The position numbers were made by a program, and so were the translations under genes. DNA of 64,000 bases, from contig CAWVNO010000536.1 in the NCBI GenBank assembly GCA_963930645.1, positions 219,021-283,020 of the forward strand, read 5' to 3'. Below the pieces are notes generated by a model. That model made no database searches, had not been told where the DNA came from, and saw nothing but the letters and a program-made list of their open reading frames with translations. The stretch's first letter is position 1; every line of letters starts with the position of its first letter. Source of the DNA: Salticus scenicus. Its lineage: Eukaryota; Arthropoda; Arachnida; Araneae; Salticidae. Positions 1 through 10,980 of the stretch are shown here, one piece after another.

Positions 1-1089
1 ATTTATTGCAAAAAACACACACTATATCAACCTTTCTAAATTTTGAATTAATTTCCTTATTATTTTCATTAGTGTTCATCAATTTACACGCTGTAGGGAG
101 TATTTTAGACTCGGGAATTTTTTTCTGTTTTTCTTTTACGACATTTGGATTTTGTGTAGACAGTTCTTGTATTTGTATCGCCGTTTCACGACACTCAATT
201 TCAGCTTTTAAAAAGTCTAACAAATCTTCAATATCAAAATTTTCAAGACTCTGTCTTTTTCTTTGATAATTTAAATTTAAATCAGTCGGAATCAATTTAA
301 GTAAAATTGGTGTCAGCAGAGTGCCGTATGTTCCTGATGTTACGTTTAAACATTTTAAATTTCTTATTTGAATCGTAATGTTATCGTAGAGCTTGCGCAG
401 CGCATCTGTGTTATTTGAATTTTTAACTGGTTCTAAATTCAATAACTTTCCAATGTGTGCATTAATTATCAGGTCATTACGACCAAATCTGGTTTTTAAC
501 ACTTTAACTGCAGATTGATAGTTCTCACTGGATAACGAAAAGCCTCTATGGCATCAGCCGCAGATCCTATTAACAGAGAATGCAAGTAATTAAACTTATC
601 TATGTCTGTTAAGTCATTATTGTTATGAATTGCATTCTCGTATTGGCTCCAAAATGAGAGCCAGTTAGCGGGATTCCCGCCAAATTCTTCAATTACAAGA
701 CGAGGAAGTTTTATTCTAGAATGTGAACAAGAAATTAAAGATGACTGTTCACTTATGATATCATCCTTTTTAGTATTTGTGTTTTCGAGCTTTTCCTTAC
801 TTTTTAAAACTGATGTGATTTTAGATTTAACAGAAATAATTTTTTCTGCATAGGTTTCTGCTGTTTCAAATTCGGACTCTAAATCGTCTTCCTTTTTCAT
901 AAGATTTTGAATCTCTTCATCGAGATTCCTTAAATTTTCGTATTTTACTGTTAATTGATCTAAATGTTCTTTCAGAACAGATGTTTCGATTTCATCTGCT
1001 TCTATGTACTGCTCGATATTAGTAATTAATTTCGTAGTGGAGCTTCTAATTATTGTTCTTTTTCTCTTTAATTTTTCTAACTCTGCCAT
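1..1089 (-). pseudogene. BEL/Pao LTR-retrotransposon gag region, one frameshift, cut by window edge
   Basis: Structural Gag part of a BEL/Pao-type retrotransposon polyprotein. From the ATG at 1089 there is a charged, Lys/Glu-rich N-terminal region of about 110 residues with coiled-coil character, followed by the DUF1759-type core, recognisable by a Pro-Arg-Leu-x6-Gly-Gly-x-Pro-x2-Trp-x2-Phe-Trp stretch (around residues 129-147) and the Asp-x-Phe-Asn-Tyr-Leu motif. The first frame stops at 496, but similarity to the family moves to another frame within a few bases of 545. That second frame then stays open to base 1, where a Cys-x2-Cys pair begins, as in a CCHC zinc knuckle. Protease, reverse transcriptase and integrase would lie left of the window. 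One frameshift in otherwise open sequence suggests a young copy or a sequence error. The family call is from recognised motifs; activity is not shown. Confidence 0.88.
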
Positions 1090-1182
1090 TTTTAATAAAT
1101 TCTTATTAACAATTTTTAATAAAACACAAAATTTTATATTGTTTTATTACACTTATTCTTATTGTTCTTCAATTCAAATGAA

Positions 1183-1213
<31 letters not shown>

Positions 1214-1660
1214 GATTACCTTCACGTAATATTCACAATAATAATAGTAAACTTATCTTATAATATAATTCACTCAATAAATCACGTTAATATATTAAAT
1301 TTTCTTAATAATATATAAGAACATGACTTGGCTCCCTACATTTGAGTGCTACGTATTATTGTTATAATACTAATTCTTAATTATTCTCAAATGATTCAAA
1401 ATATACTTTATTCGTAAATAAATGATATATATATATATATATATATATTATTCAATGTTTTAGTAAAGGGGAGAGAGAGCTTACCTGATAATCGTATTCA
1501 GCTCCGATGTCAAAACAAAACTTGATTCCAAAACTTGGCCTAAGTACTTTTGTTCTTAACTGTTGATGAGACGTAATTATTTTTTCTTTAATCTTATAAA
1601 TAACTTAAGAGCCCTTTTAAAATCGTATATTTTACGAATTCTGGCTGGCTGGCTCGCCAA
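1090..1660 (-). other. Presumed 5' leader of the minus-strand BEL/Pao copy
   Basis: AT-rich DNA between the gag start and the presumed LTR. It holds a run of 29 T (1185-1213) and an (AT)n microsatellite (1425-1449). On the minus strand a splice-donor-like CAG/GTAAGC occurs near 1490, so a leader intron is possible but is only an inference. No coding sequence is seen. Confidence 0.4.
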
Positions 1661-2024
1661 AAAATATTACTTATATAATAAGATAATTCTTAATTCTTAA
1701 ATTAAAGGAGCCAGGAACTCGAATAAACAGGGCTCTATCTTACATTAACGAATCCTTTTACATACATTTCTATTTACAGACTAGGTTATTTACATATATA
1801 CATTATTACGTAGTAACAATAAAATATAATTAAGTGAAGGCATCTTTCTTTTCGTATCATTATGACAGATACCAGCATAGCTCAGCTCTTCCGCGCGGAA
1901 GTCAGAGTAAACACTAAACTTATTCTCTTCTCTCGTAACCAGCGCATGCGCCTCTCGCACAATACTGGCAGGTGTTTCGCTTGAGAATCGAAACTGTTTT
2001 CCACACTCCATCTGCACTGTGGTG
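1661..2024 (-). repeat. Candidate 5' LTR fragment of the minus-strand BEL/Pao copy
   Basis: Read on the minus strand, this stretch lies just upstream of the leader. It contains GC-richer segments (around 1890-2010), a TATATAAG-like box near 1668-1675 and a GGCGAGCCAGCCAGCCAG sequence (about 1641-1660) that could be the primer-binding region. The second LTR is outside the window, so the boundaries cannot be checked by self-comparison. An open frame of 88 codons here (2056-1790) matches no protein I know and is probably fortuitous. Confidence 0.35.
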
Positions 2025-2142
2025 CACTGTAAAAAAATAACTATTACCAGCTGCAAAAAACTGTCTGTGATTGGAGAAAATAATTATTTTCTCCAATCAC
2101 AAAGAGTTTCTTGCAGCTGGTAATAGTTATTTTTTTACAGTG
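2025..2142. repeat. 118-bp imperfect inverted duplication at the junction of two BEL/Pao copies
   Basis: The arms 2025-2083 and 2084-2142 are reverse complements. The inner 17 bp per side is perfect around the centre 2083/2084, and after a small mismatched patch the outer CTATTACCAGCTGCAAAAAA-type arm pairs again out to CACTGT/ACAGTG. The right arm runs into pol sequence and the left arm into the opposite-facing copy, so the palindrome sits exactly where two divergent retrotransposon remnants meet. Confidence 0.8.
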
Positions 2143-3098
2143 TGGGGTGGGTGGTGGGAACGTTTGATTGGTATAATCAAGGGAATTCTTCGAAAAGTCT
2201 TAGGAAGAAATTAGTTGAATTTAGAAGAAATGAATGATGTTATTTGTGATACTGAAGGCATTGTTAACCAACGTCCTTTAACTTACCTCTCCGAAGATGT
2301 TAATGATCTAACTCCACTTACTCCTGCTATGTTTTTACGGGATATTAAAGAATTAAACATTCCCGATATTGATGTCTTAGATTCATCATCTCTCAATAAA
2401 AGATATGCCTATAGACAGCGAATAAAAGAAGATTTACGAAAAAGGTTTCGAATTGAATATTTGGGGGCATTTAAGGCAATCTTCGAAATTTACTAAAAAT
2501 CAACGACCCATCCAAATTGGTGATATCGTTATAGTATCCAGTGAAAACATCAAGAAAATTGACTGGCCTCTCGGTAAAGTTATCGAACTCTGTCCATCTA
2601 AAGATGACCATGTTCGACTAGTAAAAGTGAAAATGAAAGGTGGTGAATTTTTCCGTCCAGTGCTTAGATTAATTCCTCTAGAAGTAACTCCTAAAAGTTG
2701 TGCAGATTTACCCTGTTCATCACGAATTTCTAAGTCGAATATCCAACTTCCTGAAAAGAACTTTGTTCCAGTGACTGTTCCAACTGAATCTGTTTCAGCG
2801 ACTCCTCCAACTGAGTCTGTTCCAGTGACTGAACCTACTGAGCCAGTTGACAAAAGTTCTGTAAAGGTCATTCCTATAGAGACTGTTCCACTTGAAAAAC
2901 GATCCAAATATGGACGTTTGCAGGGATGGAACACGGGCGCAGAATTCATACCGGTATTTGTTTAAGAATTTTCTCTGCCTATAATATCGTTGATTTAAGA
3001 AGTAAAAAAATTTGTTATATTCATAGTGGTATGAGTTCTGCGCCCGTGTTCCATCCCTGCGTTTGTTAAAGCCAAAAGTGAAGTTTGAGTTTCTCTAA
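2143..3098 (+). pseudogene. 3' end of BEL/Pao pol: integrase C-terminal part and DUF5641 domain, broken
   Basis: Remnant of the integrase end of a BEL/Pao polyprotein. A Trp-Gly-Gly-Trp-Trp-Glu-Arg-Leu motif begins at about 2144, then a stop (2212-2214) interrupts. The frame resumes with the Asn-x-Arg-Pro-Leu-Thr-Tyr motif typical of the end of Pao-type integrases. A second frame from about 2453 carries the DUF5641-like beta-rich domain (GDIV, WPLGKV and FRPV motifs) and a Pro/Val/Thr-rich tail, so there is a frameshift near 2460-2496. The tail is interrupted by a palindromic MITE at 2921-3059. Ignoring that insertion, the frame continues to a TAA at 3096-3098, where the family normally ends. 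At least one stop, one frameshift and one insertion make it non-functional. Confidence 0.87.
2921..3059. mobile_element. 139-bp palindromic MITE, copy 1 (6-bp target duplication CGTTTG)
   Basis: Ends CAGGGATGGAACACGGGCGC and its reverse complement; the arms continue through an AGAATTCATACC-type segment. Flanked by CGTTTG on both sides (2915-2920 and 3060-3065). It lies inside the end of a BEL/Pao pol frame, which dates it after that retrotransposon. No coding capacity; an autonomous partner would supply transposase in trans. Confidence 0.93.
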
Positions 3099-3480
3099 AA
3101 ATCCTCGAAACTCAAAGGTGTTGCGAAAATCGCTACTTCCATTCAACTCTTTGTAATGCGATCGTTTGTTTGCGCCTGCGCGCACGAGAGGAATTGTGCA
3201 TTCGATAGCAAGAAGAAGAATGTTCTAAGTTCAAAATGTAAATATTGTGTATTGTTAGCGCGCGTTAGGTATTTACATAATTTTATCAGTATCATGTCTT
3301 TAATAATTTGTGATTGTGTATTTCTACAGATTAAATGAATTTATTTAAAGAAAATGATTGCTTAATTAGCGAAAGTCCCCACTAATTATTGAATTAAGAA
3401 CGAATATTTCATCCCTCGAACAATATAGATGAAGGAAGGTAAGTTTTTCTTACCTTTTATTATTGAATTGAAACGTAAAT
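3099..3480 (+). repeat. Candidate 3' LTR of the plus-strand BEL/Pao remnant
   Basis: Directly after the pol stop there is a purine-rich AAACTCAAAGG followed by TGTTGCG at 3119, the expected layout of a polypurine tract and an LTR beginning with TG. The segment includes a GC-richer stretch (3165-3200). The right boundary is uncertain because no second copy is present. Confidence 0.45.
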
Positions 3481-3594
3481 GATTCGTTTTTATTACGAAA
3501 TTTTTGATTAGATGAAGATTTGTAGAATCAATTTTGTTGAATACTAATTTATTTAAAATTTAGTATATAGATATATCGAATATAGTTATTCTTA

Positions 3595-4735
3595 AAGCTT
3601 GAATTCGATATAGGTAATCGTGAAAATTTTCGACCTCGGTTTTTTCACTTTTTTACACGTTTTCAGGTGTAAAGAATCCGAAAATAACAAATTTTGTATG
3701 GTGTCTGTCTGTAGGGTGTCTGTTAGTGAGTTGGTCCGTTAGTTTGTTAGTCTGTTTAGACGATATCTCACGAACTAATGATCACAGAGAGATCAGATCA
3801 GTTTTAAAATATTATTTTCGATACTGGCAAGAACCCTATTCATTTACAACATTCGAATTAAAAAACTTCGTAAGTTATTAGAAATTTACGATTTTCTTAA
3901 CATGGGAGAATAGGACAAAAATTCACTTAAACGTGCATTAAATGGAAACTTTTTACTGTAAAAGTGTCAGACCAGTTTTAAAATATCAGTGTTGATGCCG
4001 GAATGAACATCAGTAACTATAAATATACTACATTGAAAATTTCGCAAGTTATTGGAAATTTTCGAATTTCTTAACATGGCAGTATGGGGCAAAATTTCAC
4101 ATAAACGTCAATTTTGAGAGATATGTTCATCGTAAAGATGTCAGACTACTTTTGAAATGTTATTTAGGACACTGGCATGAATATTAATGACTATGAATTT
4201 TCCAATATAAAAATTTCGTAAGTTATTGGAAATTTACGAATTTCTTAACATGGCAGAATAGAGCAAAATTTCACACAAACGTCAATCTTGAGGTATATTT
4301 TCATCGTAAAGATGTCAAACCACTTTCGAAATATTATTTAGGATACTAGCATGAATATCATAAACTGTGATTTTTCCAATTTAAAAAATTCATAAGTTAT
4401 TTGGGATTTACGATTTACTTAACATGTCAGATTAAGGCAAAATTGAGCATAAACTTCCATTTTGAGAATCATAAATACATTAGACAACTTCAAAATTACA
4501 TTTATGATGTTTGTTTGAACATGATTGAATACAAATATTCTAATAGGAAAATTTTGTAAATTTACGTAATTTACGATTTTATCAATATAGCGAAATTGTA
4601 AATTTTTCATATAAATATGAATTTTGAGGATTATTGCATTGGAAATAGTAGCATGAAAACTAAACAACGGAATTGACTCTGATAAAATAAATTAGTAGAT
4701 TAGTATAACACAAATATATCGAAGTGAACGGTGGA
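3595..4735 (+). repeat. Y1 hairpin/tandem repeat, diverged copy with a 174-bp array
   Basis: Opens with the Y1 head (AAAATTTTCGACCTCGG near 3623), a GTCTGTCTGT-type microsatellite (about 3700-3750) and a CGATATCTCACGAACTAATG segment. Monomers marked by TAAGTTATT follow at 3871, 4045, 4219 and 4393, exactly 174 bp apart, with a weaker fifth near 4550. Each contains an AACATGGCAGAATAGGGC-like motif shared with the other Y1 copies. No coding sequence. Confidence 0.75.
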
Positions 4736-5300
4736 TAGCCTATTAGAAGGGGATTTCATTCTGTCGCTGTGTCAAGCTTTGGTCAAATTCATTTCTCTGA
4801 ACATGATTATAATATGTCTCGCACTAGAAATTTATGAGAACATAAATATGATGGGGAACTGATAAAAGTCCACCCATGCCAACTAGTTTTTTCTATTAGC
4901 GTCAGGTCCTTGACCTGGGAAACACGAGAAAACTTTTAAGTAAATAGTTTGTGTAAATTCGTATAATTCTTGGGTCGTATTTTTCCTAAATTTATTCACT
5001 ACATTTCTTGTAGAGTTGGTGATATTCACCATGACTTATCCGAAAAAGAACTTAAAAAATCCTTCAAAAACAACAGAATCAAGTAAAGGCAAAAAGCTTA
5101 ACCCAGAAACATTTAACTACGAAAGTTGCCACTAGGTGACAGCACTACAGGGCAAAATGAGCAAGCGTATTCACTCACTGAACGAATCCGTTCTTCTCTT
5201 AATTATTTTCAAGGGATATTTAATTTATTAGTTCAAGATGGAAATTTGTGTAAATATTTATGCTTCCAATAATTGTGAGAAAAAAAAAGCATTAAAAAAT
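4736..5300. repeat. Two low-copy duplicated segments
   Basis: 4930-5065 recurs diverged at about 5660-5800 (shared TTGGTGATATTCACCATG core). 5080-5300 recurs at about 10196-10410 (shared GGTGACAGCACTACA-type and TGTAAATATTTATGCTTC-type segments). Neither has coding potential; they look like old dispersed noncoding repeats of unknown class. Confidence 0.6.
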
Positions 5301-5519
5301 TATTCATAATAAATATAATTACAAACAACTGATTTATAAATAATAAAAATAATAATATTTTTCAATCCTACCTACTGTGTATTTACTGTATTTAACCTAA
5401 TGCACATATATAAGCACGATAATTGTACAGATATGAATATTTGATGTGGAAATCACACATTATCTTTCTATACCCCTGTGTACAACTAAAACGTAAAAGC
5501 GGAAAAAAATTAATGTAAC

Positions 5520-5672
5520 TTTTTATAGCAAGTATGCGACTTTTAACTTAAAAGTTGTTAACTTAAAATAAGTTGTTAACTTAAGTTATTAAGTTACAAA
5601 GATATTAAGTTAAATTTAAGTTGGTAACTTAAAACTTTTAGTTTACACTTAAAAGTTTTAAGTGTAAGTAGC
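5520..5672. repeat. Cluster of TTAACTTAA-type short palindromic repeats
   Basis: Dense alternation of AACTTAAAAGTT, TTAACTTAAG and AAGTTAAATTTAAG words in both orientations, ending in the self-complementary ACACTTAAAAGTTTTAAGTGT-like hairpin (about 5644-5665). Simple local expansion; no gene. Confidence 0.6.
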
Positions 5673-5799
5673 TTGTACAAATTCTTATAATTGTGGAGTT
5701 CAATTTGTATTTTAGCTAGATTTATTCTTTAGATTCCCTGTAAAGTTGGTGATATTCACCATGCTTTAGCCGAAAAAGCACTTAAAAAAGATTAATACT

Positions 5800-7414
5800 T
5801 CTTTCTCAAATCGGCTCTATACTAAACGGCCTAATTTATTATGAATGTAGGTGGTAACGGAGAAAATGACGAGAAATGATGAGTTTGTTCACTATCTACT
5901 TAGAACATTATTAAGATAGGTACACTCGCATAATATATTTACTAGCAAAACAATGGAAATTGCTATGAAAATTAATGGAATAATATTTAAAAAAAATAAT
6001 AATAATAAATAAATAAATAAATAAATTTTAAAAACTTTGTTTTGTTTTCTAGCCGAATAGCGTGCTGTTGTTATAGCATGTAAGAGATAAAAGCAATATT
6101 ATGCTATTTTTCTGTTTTAAAAGTTTTAAAAGTTAATATCTTAAAAAAAAATATAAATAAAAAATAAATAGAAAAATGTAGGTTTACTTTTTATTCTGAA
6201 ATATATTTAAACGTATAATGAAAATAAAAACGCTGAAGGAAAAAAAAAAAGAAAAAATATTAATAATAATAACTCATATATTCATTAGGAATTTGATCTT
6301 GCTGTTTTGTATTGAATAATTTATTAAATGATTACACGAAGACATGAAAAGTGTCCTTAAACATTAAACATTTTCAAATTTCGGATTTTTATTTTATATT
6401 TGGAAAATTGGATTACCGAAAGTGGGATATCCGAAACCGGAAGTGTATCCGAAACCGTATCTGAAAACCGTATCTGGGCTCTAACGATTTTCTTCAAAAT
6501 TACTGTATAAACACTGTATTATACACTGTCTGTTCAACTTAAACTGATACCGAAAATAAACAAAACCACATGTTGTTTGGCGACATGGATAATGTCACTG
6601 TCACTGTTGGCGCTAGCCAAGGTCACTCACTTCTCCCCTTTGTTTGTTAGAATTTTCCCACCTCTTCTTTTGTTACCTTAACACTTTTTCTTACTTTAAT
6701 GAGTCTTTCATTGTTGTACGCCTTGTAAGGTACAAGTTTTTGTCATAAGCTCCAAAAATACAAAAAGAAGTGGTAGGGGATAGTTTTATCTTTTAACGAG
6801 CTATTTGTCGTTTGGAAGGAGGGGGGTTAAAGGATAAATCTTTCATCAATAACAAGAGTTGCCATTTCCGCGAGAAAGACACAAATGTGGAATATCTTTG
6901 TAACCCATTTGTTTACTTCGGGTATCACTTTAACTTGAACGGACTTTTTTTTTTTTCCAAACTTGCAATATTAACCCTCTTTTAAATATTCTTTGTATGT
7001 AATTGTTTTCTGGTTAACAATTGAATAAAATCGGTATCTCAAAAACGGCTCTAACGATTTTCTTAAAAATTGTTTCATAAACTCATTTTAGCTATCTGTT
7101 CTCCTGCTTTACGTTCTTGGAAATTGTACAAATTCGAGTAAAATAAATAAATAAATAAATAAATAAAAACTCTACGTTTTTTTTTTTTTTTTTTTTTTTT
7201 AACTCGCGATGTAAACTCTGTTTTATATGTATTTACGCGTGTACTTACTGGACAATTTTTAGTTATCTATTTCATTAGGTCAATTGTACGTCTTCTGGTC
7301 ACATTATCTCCAAAAAGTGCATATAATACGTGTAATAGTGTGTAATGGAAGTCGTATGGTTGTTTCACACGAAATTCTTAAAAAAAGAAAAAAAAAAAAA
7401 AAAAAAAAAAAAAT
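5800..7414. other. AT-rich stretch without recognisable gene
   Basis: Contains AAAT/AATAAA simple repeats (5990-6030, 7140-7170), T and A homopolymers (7179-7200, 7388-7413) and two copies of a CTCTAACGATTTTCTT-containing repeat (6478 and 7047). Several PyCCGAAACCG-type words near 6415-6475 belong to a short repeat. I see no coding sequence. Confidence 0.6.
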
Positions 7415-7798
7415 AGAACGGATTTTAAGCATTTTACATTTTTAATTATTTAAAAAAGTATTATGATGTTGTTGTTTGTAAATTAAATAAGTTATGAAAT
7501 GATGACATGGTGACATGAAGAAATCAGATATATCATGTGAAGTGTCACAATTTCAATTTAAATATCTGACGGTTTTTAAGCTGGTAGACATGAAGTTCCC
7601 TATTCGATCCCAGGTCGCGCTCATCAACTTACCGTTTATAGTTTTCTGTGGTTTTCTCCGAAACTCTCATAAATACAAGCTGAAATCGCTTACAAATACC
7701 CATATGGAAGGCCTTAAACCCAGGAGGAAGAAAAATTTTAAAAATATCGGAATCAAACAAATTAGCTATATCACCAATCGTTATTTATTTTAAAATTT

Positions 7799-7836
<38 letters not shown>

Positions 7837-8980
7837 AATTAGGAATTTTAAATATTTTACATTTTTAATTATTTAAAAAATGTTATGATGAAATTGTTTG
7901 CAACTTAAGTAATTTTTAAAAGGCTTACATGAAGAAATTATATATATCATATGAAGTAGCATAATTGAAATTTAAACATCTGTTAATCACTAAGCTAATA
8001 TACGTGAAGTACCCTGTTAAATCCTTATCATCTTTGTCAAATATAGTTTAGCGTGATTTTCTCCGAAATTCTCATAAATATGCGATAAAGCCCCTGAAAA
8101 AGCCCATTATGGAAAGCCTTACACCCATGAGGAAGAAAACCTTCAAAAAAAAAAAAAAAAATCAGAATCAAAGAAATCAGCTATATCATCAAACGTTATT
8201 TATTTTTAAATTTCAAATTATCTTTTTATTTATTTATTTATTTTTTTTTTTATTTTAAGAAATTAGGAATTTTAAATATTTTACATTTTTAATTATTTAA
8301 AAAATGTTATGATGAAATTGTTTGCAACTTAAATAATTTTTAAAAGGCTTACATGAAGAAATTATGTATATCATATGAAGTACCATAATTGAAATTTAAA
8401 GTTAATCACTAAGATAATAGACGTGAAGTGCCCTGTTAAATCCTTATCATCCTTGTCAAACGTAGTTTAGCGTGATTTTCTCCGAAATTCTCATAAATAC
8501 GAGCTGAAGTTCCTTAAAAAGCCTTACACCCATGAGGAAGAAAACTTTCAAAATATATCAGAATCAAAGAAATTAGTTGTATCATCAAAGGTTATTTTAT
8601 TTTATTTTATTTTATTTATTTATTTATTTATTTTTTATAAGAAATGCAAATTTTAAATATTTTAATTATTTTTAAAATGTAATGATGATGCTGTTTGTAA
8701 ATTAAATAATTTACAAACAGCAATAATTTACATGAAAAATTCAGATATATCTTATTAAGTGGAATAATTAAAATTAAAGAAAAAAATATATATATTATAT
8801 ATATATACCAGAATCAAATGAGGTATATCATCAAACATTAATTATTTTAAAATTTCGAATTACTACTAAAAAAAAAAAAAAAAAAAAAAAAAAATGTAAA
8901 TTTTAAATATTTTACAGTTTTAATTATGTAAAAAATAATATGATGATATATTTTGTAAATAAAATGATTTACGAAAACTT
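7415..8980 (+). repeat. Tandem array of a roughly 400-bp unit carrying a degenerate SINE
   Basis: The word TTTTAAATATTTTACATTTTTAATTATTTAAAAAA and the ATGATG...GTTTGTAA segment after it recur at about 7425, 7845, 8265, 8655 and 8895. The first three units each contain a SINE-like body (GTTTTCTCCGAAA, then CTTACACCCATGAGGAAGAAAA), the fourth has lost most of it and the fifth is partial. Units are separated by long T or A runs. The units were multiplied after the SINE inserted, so this is a local tandem amplification and not independent SINE insertions. Confidence 0.75.
7571..7740 (+). mobile_element. Degenerate tRNA-derived SINE in the first array unit
   Basis: Shows a B-box-like TATTCGATCCC (7601-7611) followed by the body motif GTGGTTTTCTCCGAAACTCT shared with the SINEs at 26.9 and 36.5 kb. 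The A box is poor. Decayed relatives sit at about 7980-8145 and 8400-8545 within the tandem units. Confidence 0.65.
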
Positions 8981-9718
8981 ACTGGGGCAATTTAGAAAGA
9001 AAACTTGTGATTATATGCTTATTTAAAATATTTCCAATTTTAATTAACTAAAAAGCAAAAATTTAACACAAAGAAAAAAAAAACGTGCAAATATTAAAAA
9101 ATAATGGTTAGAAGCTATTATAAATAGTAATCAAAACAATTTTAATTGTATTATTAATTAAAATTACATTACGATTTTTTGTTTAAGAAAAAATATTTAA
9201 AATTTCTGTACATATATTCCTTATTTGTTCAAAAAATTATTATTTTACATATATTTTAAAAGGAAATAAAATTATTGTATATATTTATATTTTAAAACAC
9301 ACGCGACATTTAATCATATATTTTTAAAATAATTATTACCAGGATCCTTATCTGAAACATTTATGCACAACATTTTATTAAAATTTCTATAATATAAGTC
9401 TTAATTTAATTTTATAATATTTCTATATATTTACATGATTTTATTAAGATCATATTTAACAACGTTTGTTGCGGGAAGGAAAAAGAATTTCCTCGAATAG
9501 ATTAAATTTTTAGTTTTGTTAGCATAGCAGATAAGTGTTTTTGTCATTATTACAATTTATTTATATATTTATTTTACTTTATAAATCCTAGTCCTAGCAC
9601 ATGTATACAACACGCAGACTCAACATTTTCGGAGTTCGCTTTAGTAGACAATGCAAGTCCAAGTCAATCCATTATACACCCCTGCGTGAAAATAGTATAG
9701 TCTGACGCATGTCCATTG
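8981..9718. other. AT-rich stretch, nothing recognisable
   Basis: Mainly A/T-rich sequence with short A runs; slightly more mixed composition from 9600. No coding frame or repeat boundary that I can support. Confidence 0.55.
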
Positions 9719-10115
9719 CATAGATGCCAACATTTTAATTTATTCCAGAGCATTTTTAGACCCACCTTTATTTCGCACCATTTATTTTTTTAGAGTAATT
9801 TCTACTTATTTTATCGAAGTTACAGGAGGTCATACTCTTTGCCCTATTTTTAGGACACTCCCAGGAACAAAATATTTCTGCCTTTTCTGCCACTACTTAT
9901 TTCATGCAGAAGAACTTCTGGTATATTTATAGCAATGTGCTATGATTATACAGGGTAGATATTATTTTAAAAATTTCTCATTCATGAGAGTGTCCTGAAA
10001 AAAGGCGGAGAGTACGATCCTTGAAGTTGGAGATAACTTTCCTGTAATTAAAAGTGGTGCGAAATAAAGGCGGGGCTAAAAATACTCCGAAATAAATTAA
10101 TATATTGATAGCATT
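9719..10115. mobile_element. Nested palindromic MITEs (CATAGCTGCC-like outer, CCGCCTTTTTTCAGG-like inner)
   Basis: The outer arms are CATAGATGCCAACATTTTAA at the left and the TAAAGGCGGGGCTAAAAATA...AATATATTGATAGCAT segment at the right, matching the family defined at 46.5 and 48.6 kb. A second inverted pair lies inside at about 9830-10020 (ACTCTTTGCCCTATTTTTAG against AAAAAAGGCGGAGAGTACGA, with GGACACTC/GAGTGTCC). No clean target duplication for the outer element. Confidence 0.7.
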
Positions 10116-10195
10116 CTTTTATAGCTAATAGCATTATTTTATAGACAGCCGATTTGACAAAGAACTGCAAGTTTAAAAAAGCTTGAAATACAACA

Positions 10196-10410
10196 ATATC
10201 AAGTAAAAGCAAAATGCTTTCAAAAGAGATCTTCTAACTAGGAAAGTTTTCACAAGGTGGCAGCACTACATAGCAGAACGAGGAAAAATACTCACCCATT
10301 AAATAAAAGCCCTTCTCTTATTTTGAAGGGATATGTAATTTATTATTTCTAGATGAATATTGGTGTAAATATTTATACTTCTAGCAATTGTGAGAAAAAA
10401 AGGCATAAAA
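10196..10410 (+). repeat. Second copy of the 5080-5300 segment
   Basis: Same order of words as at 5.1 kb: AAGTAAAAGCAAAATGCTT, the GGCAGCACTAC segment, CTTCTCTTATTTTGAAGGGA and the TGTAAATATTTATACTTCTA-type end. Noncoding duplicate, diverged. Confidence 0.65.
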
Positions 10411-10439
10411 ACTATTTCTAATATATATATATATATATA

Positions 10440-10612
10440 CAGACGAACGTCGTTAAGGGTATCTCAAGGGGTATAAAAAATGTGTTCATGTAAACAGTCG
10501 TTCGTGCTATCAGCAACTCAGAAAATAATCTTCCGTATGACAGCGACTGTGCACGTAGTTCATGTTAAAAGTAATTCACGTTAACATTGTTTACGTTATC
10601 GAAGTTCGGCTG
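10440..10612. mobile_element. 173-bp pogo/Tigger-like MITE inserted in a TA repeat
   Basis: Left end CAGACGAACGTCGTTAA; right end is the complement of CAGCCGAACTTCGATAA. These imperfect inverted ends resemble the CAG...CGAACYTCGWTAA style of pogo-class Tc1/mariner relatives. The element interrupts an (AT)n run, with TA immediately left (10438-10439); the right flank reads CATATA, so one TA copy may have mutated. No coding capacity. Confidence 0.72.
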
Positions 10613-10787
10613 CATATATATATATTTTTTCCTCTCCCAAAATTAATTTTTTCCGTTTAAACCACGTCCTGTTATGTTATATTTTTGCAGTAAACATGTC
10701 GTAAATTTGTAAAAAAAAAAAAAAAAATGATTAAAATTTAATGCTTTTTTTTTTTTTTTTTTGTTGTTGTTTCTTTCTTTTTTCTTT

Positions 10788-10824
<37 letters not shown>

Positions 10825-10980
10825 GTAAACATTTTAAACTTTTGTAGAAATAAAAAAGAAATAAAAAATCTAATTTTTTAGAACACTATATGATTGAATG
10901 CTATAAATAGCTTACTTTCTCACATAAAAAAATTATTTTACTTACTAACTTACCATTCTGAGAAGTTCTCAGCTATATTT
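10613..10980. other. Homopolymer-rich spacer
   Basis: Contains TATATA, an A run (10711-10728) and long T-rich runs (10745-10820). No gene seen. Confidence 0.6.

Noticed and set aside
1004..1318. 104-codon plus-strand frame with a long Phe run
   Set aside because: It is antisense to gag and its Phe run is the 29-T tract.
2500..2949. 149-codon minus-strand frame rich in Gly/Thr/Ser/Val
   Set aside because: Antisense to the DUF5641-like pol end; the Pro/Val/Thr repeat on the plus strand creates the pattern.
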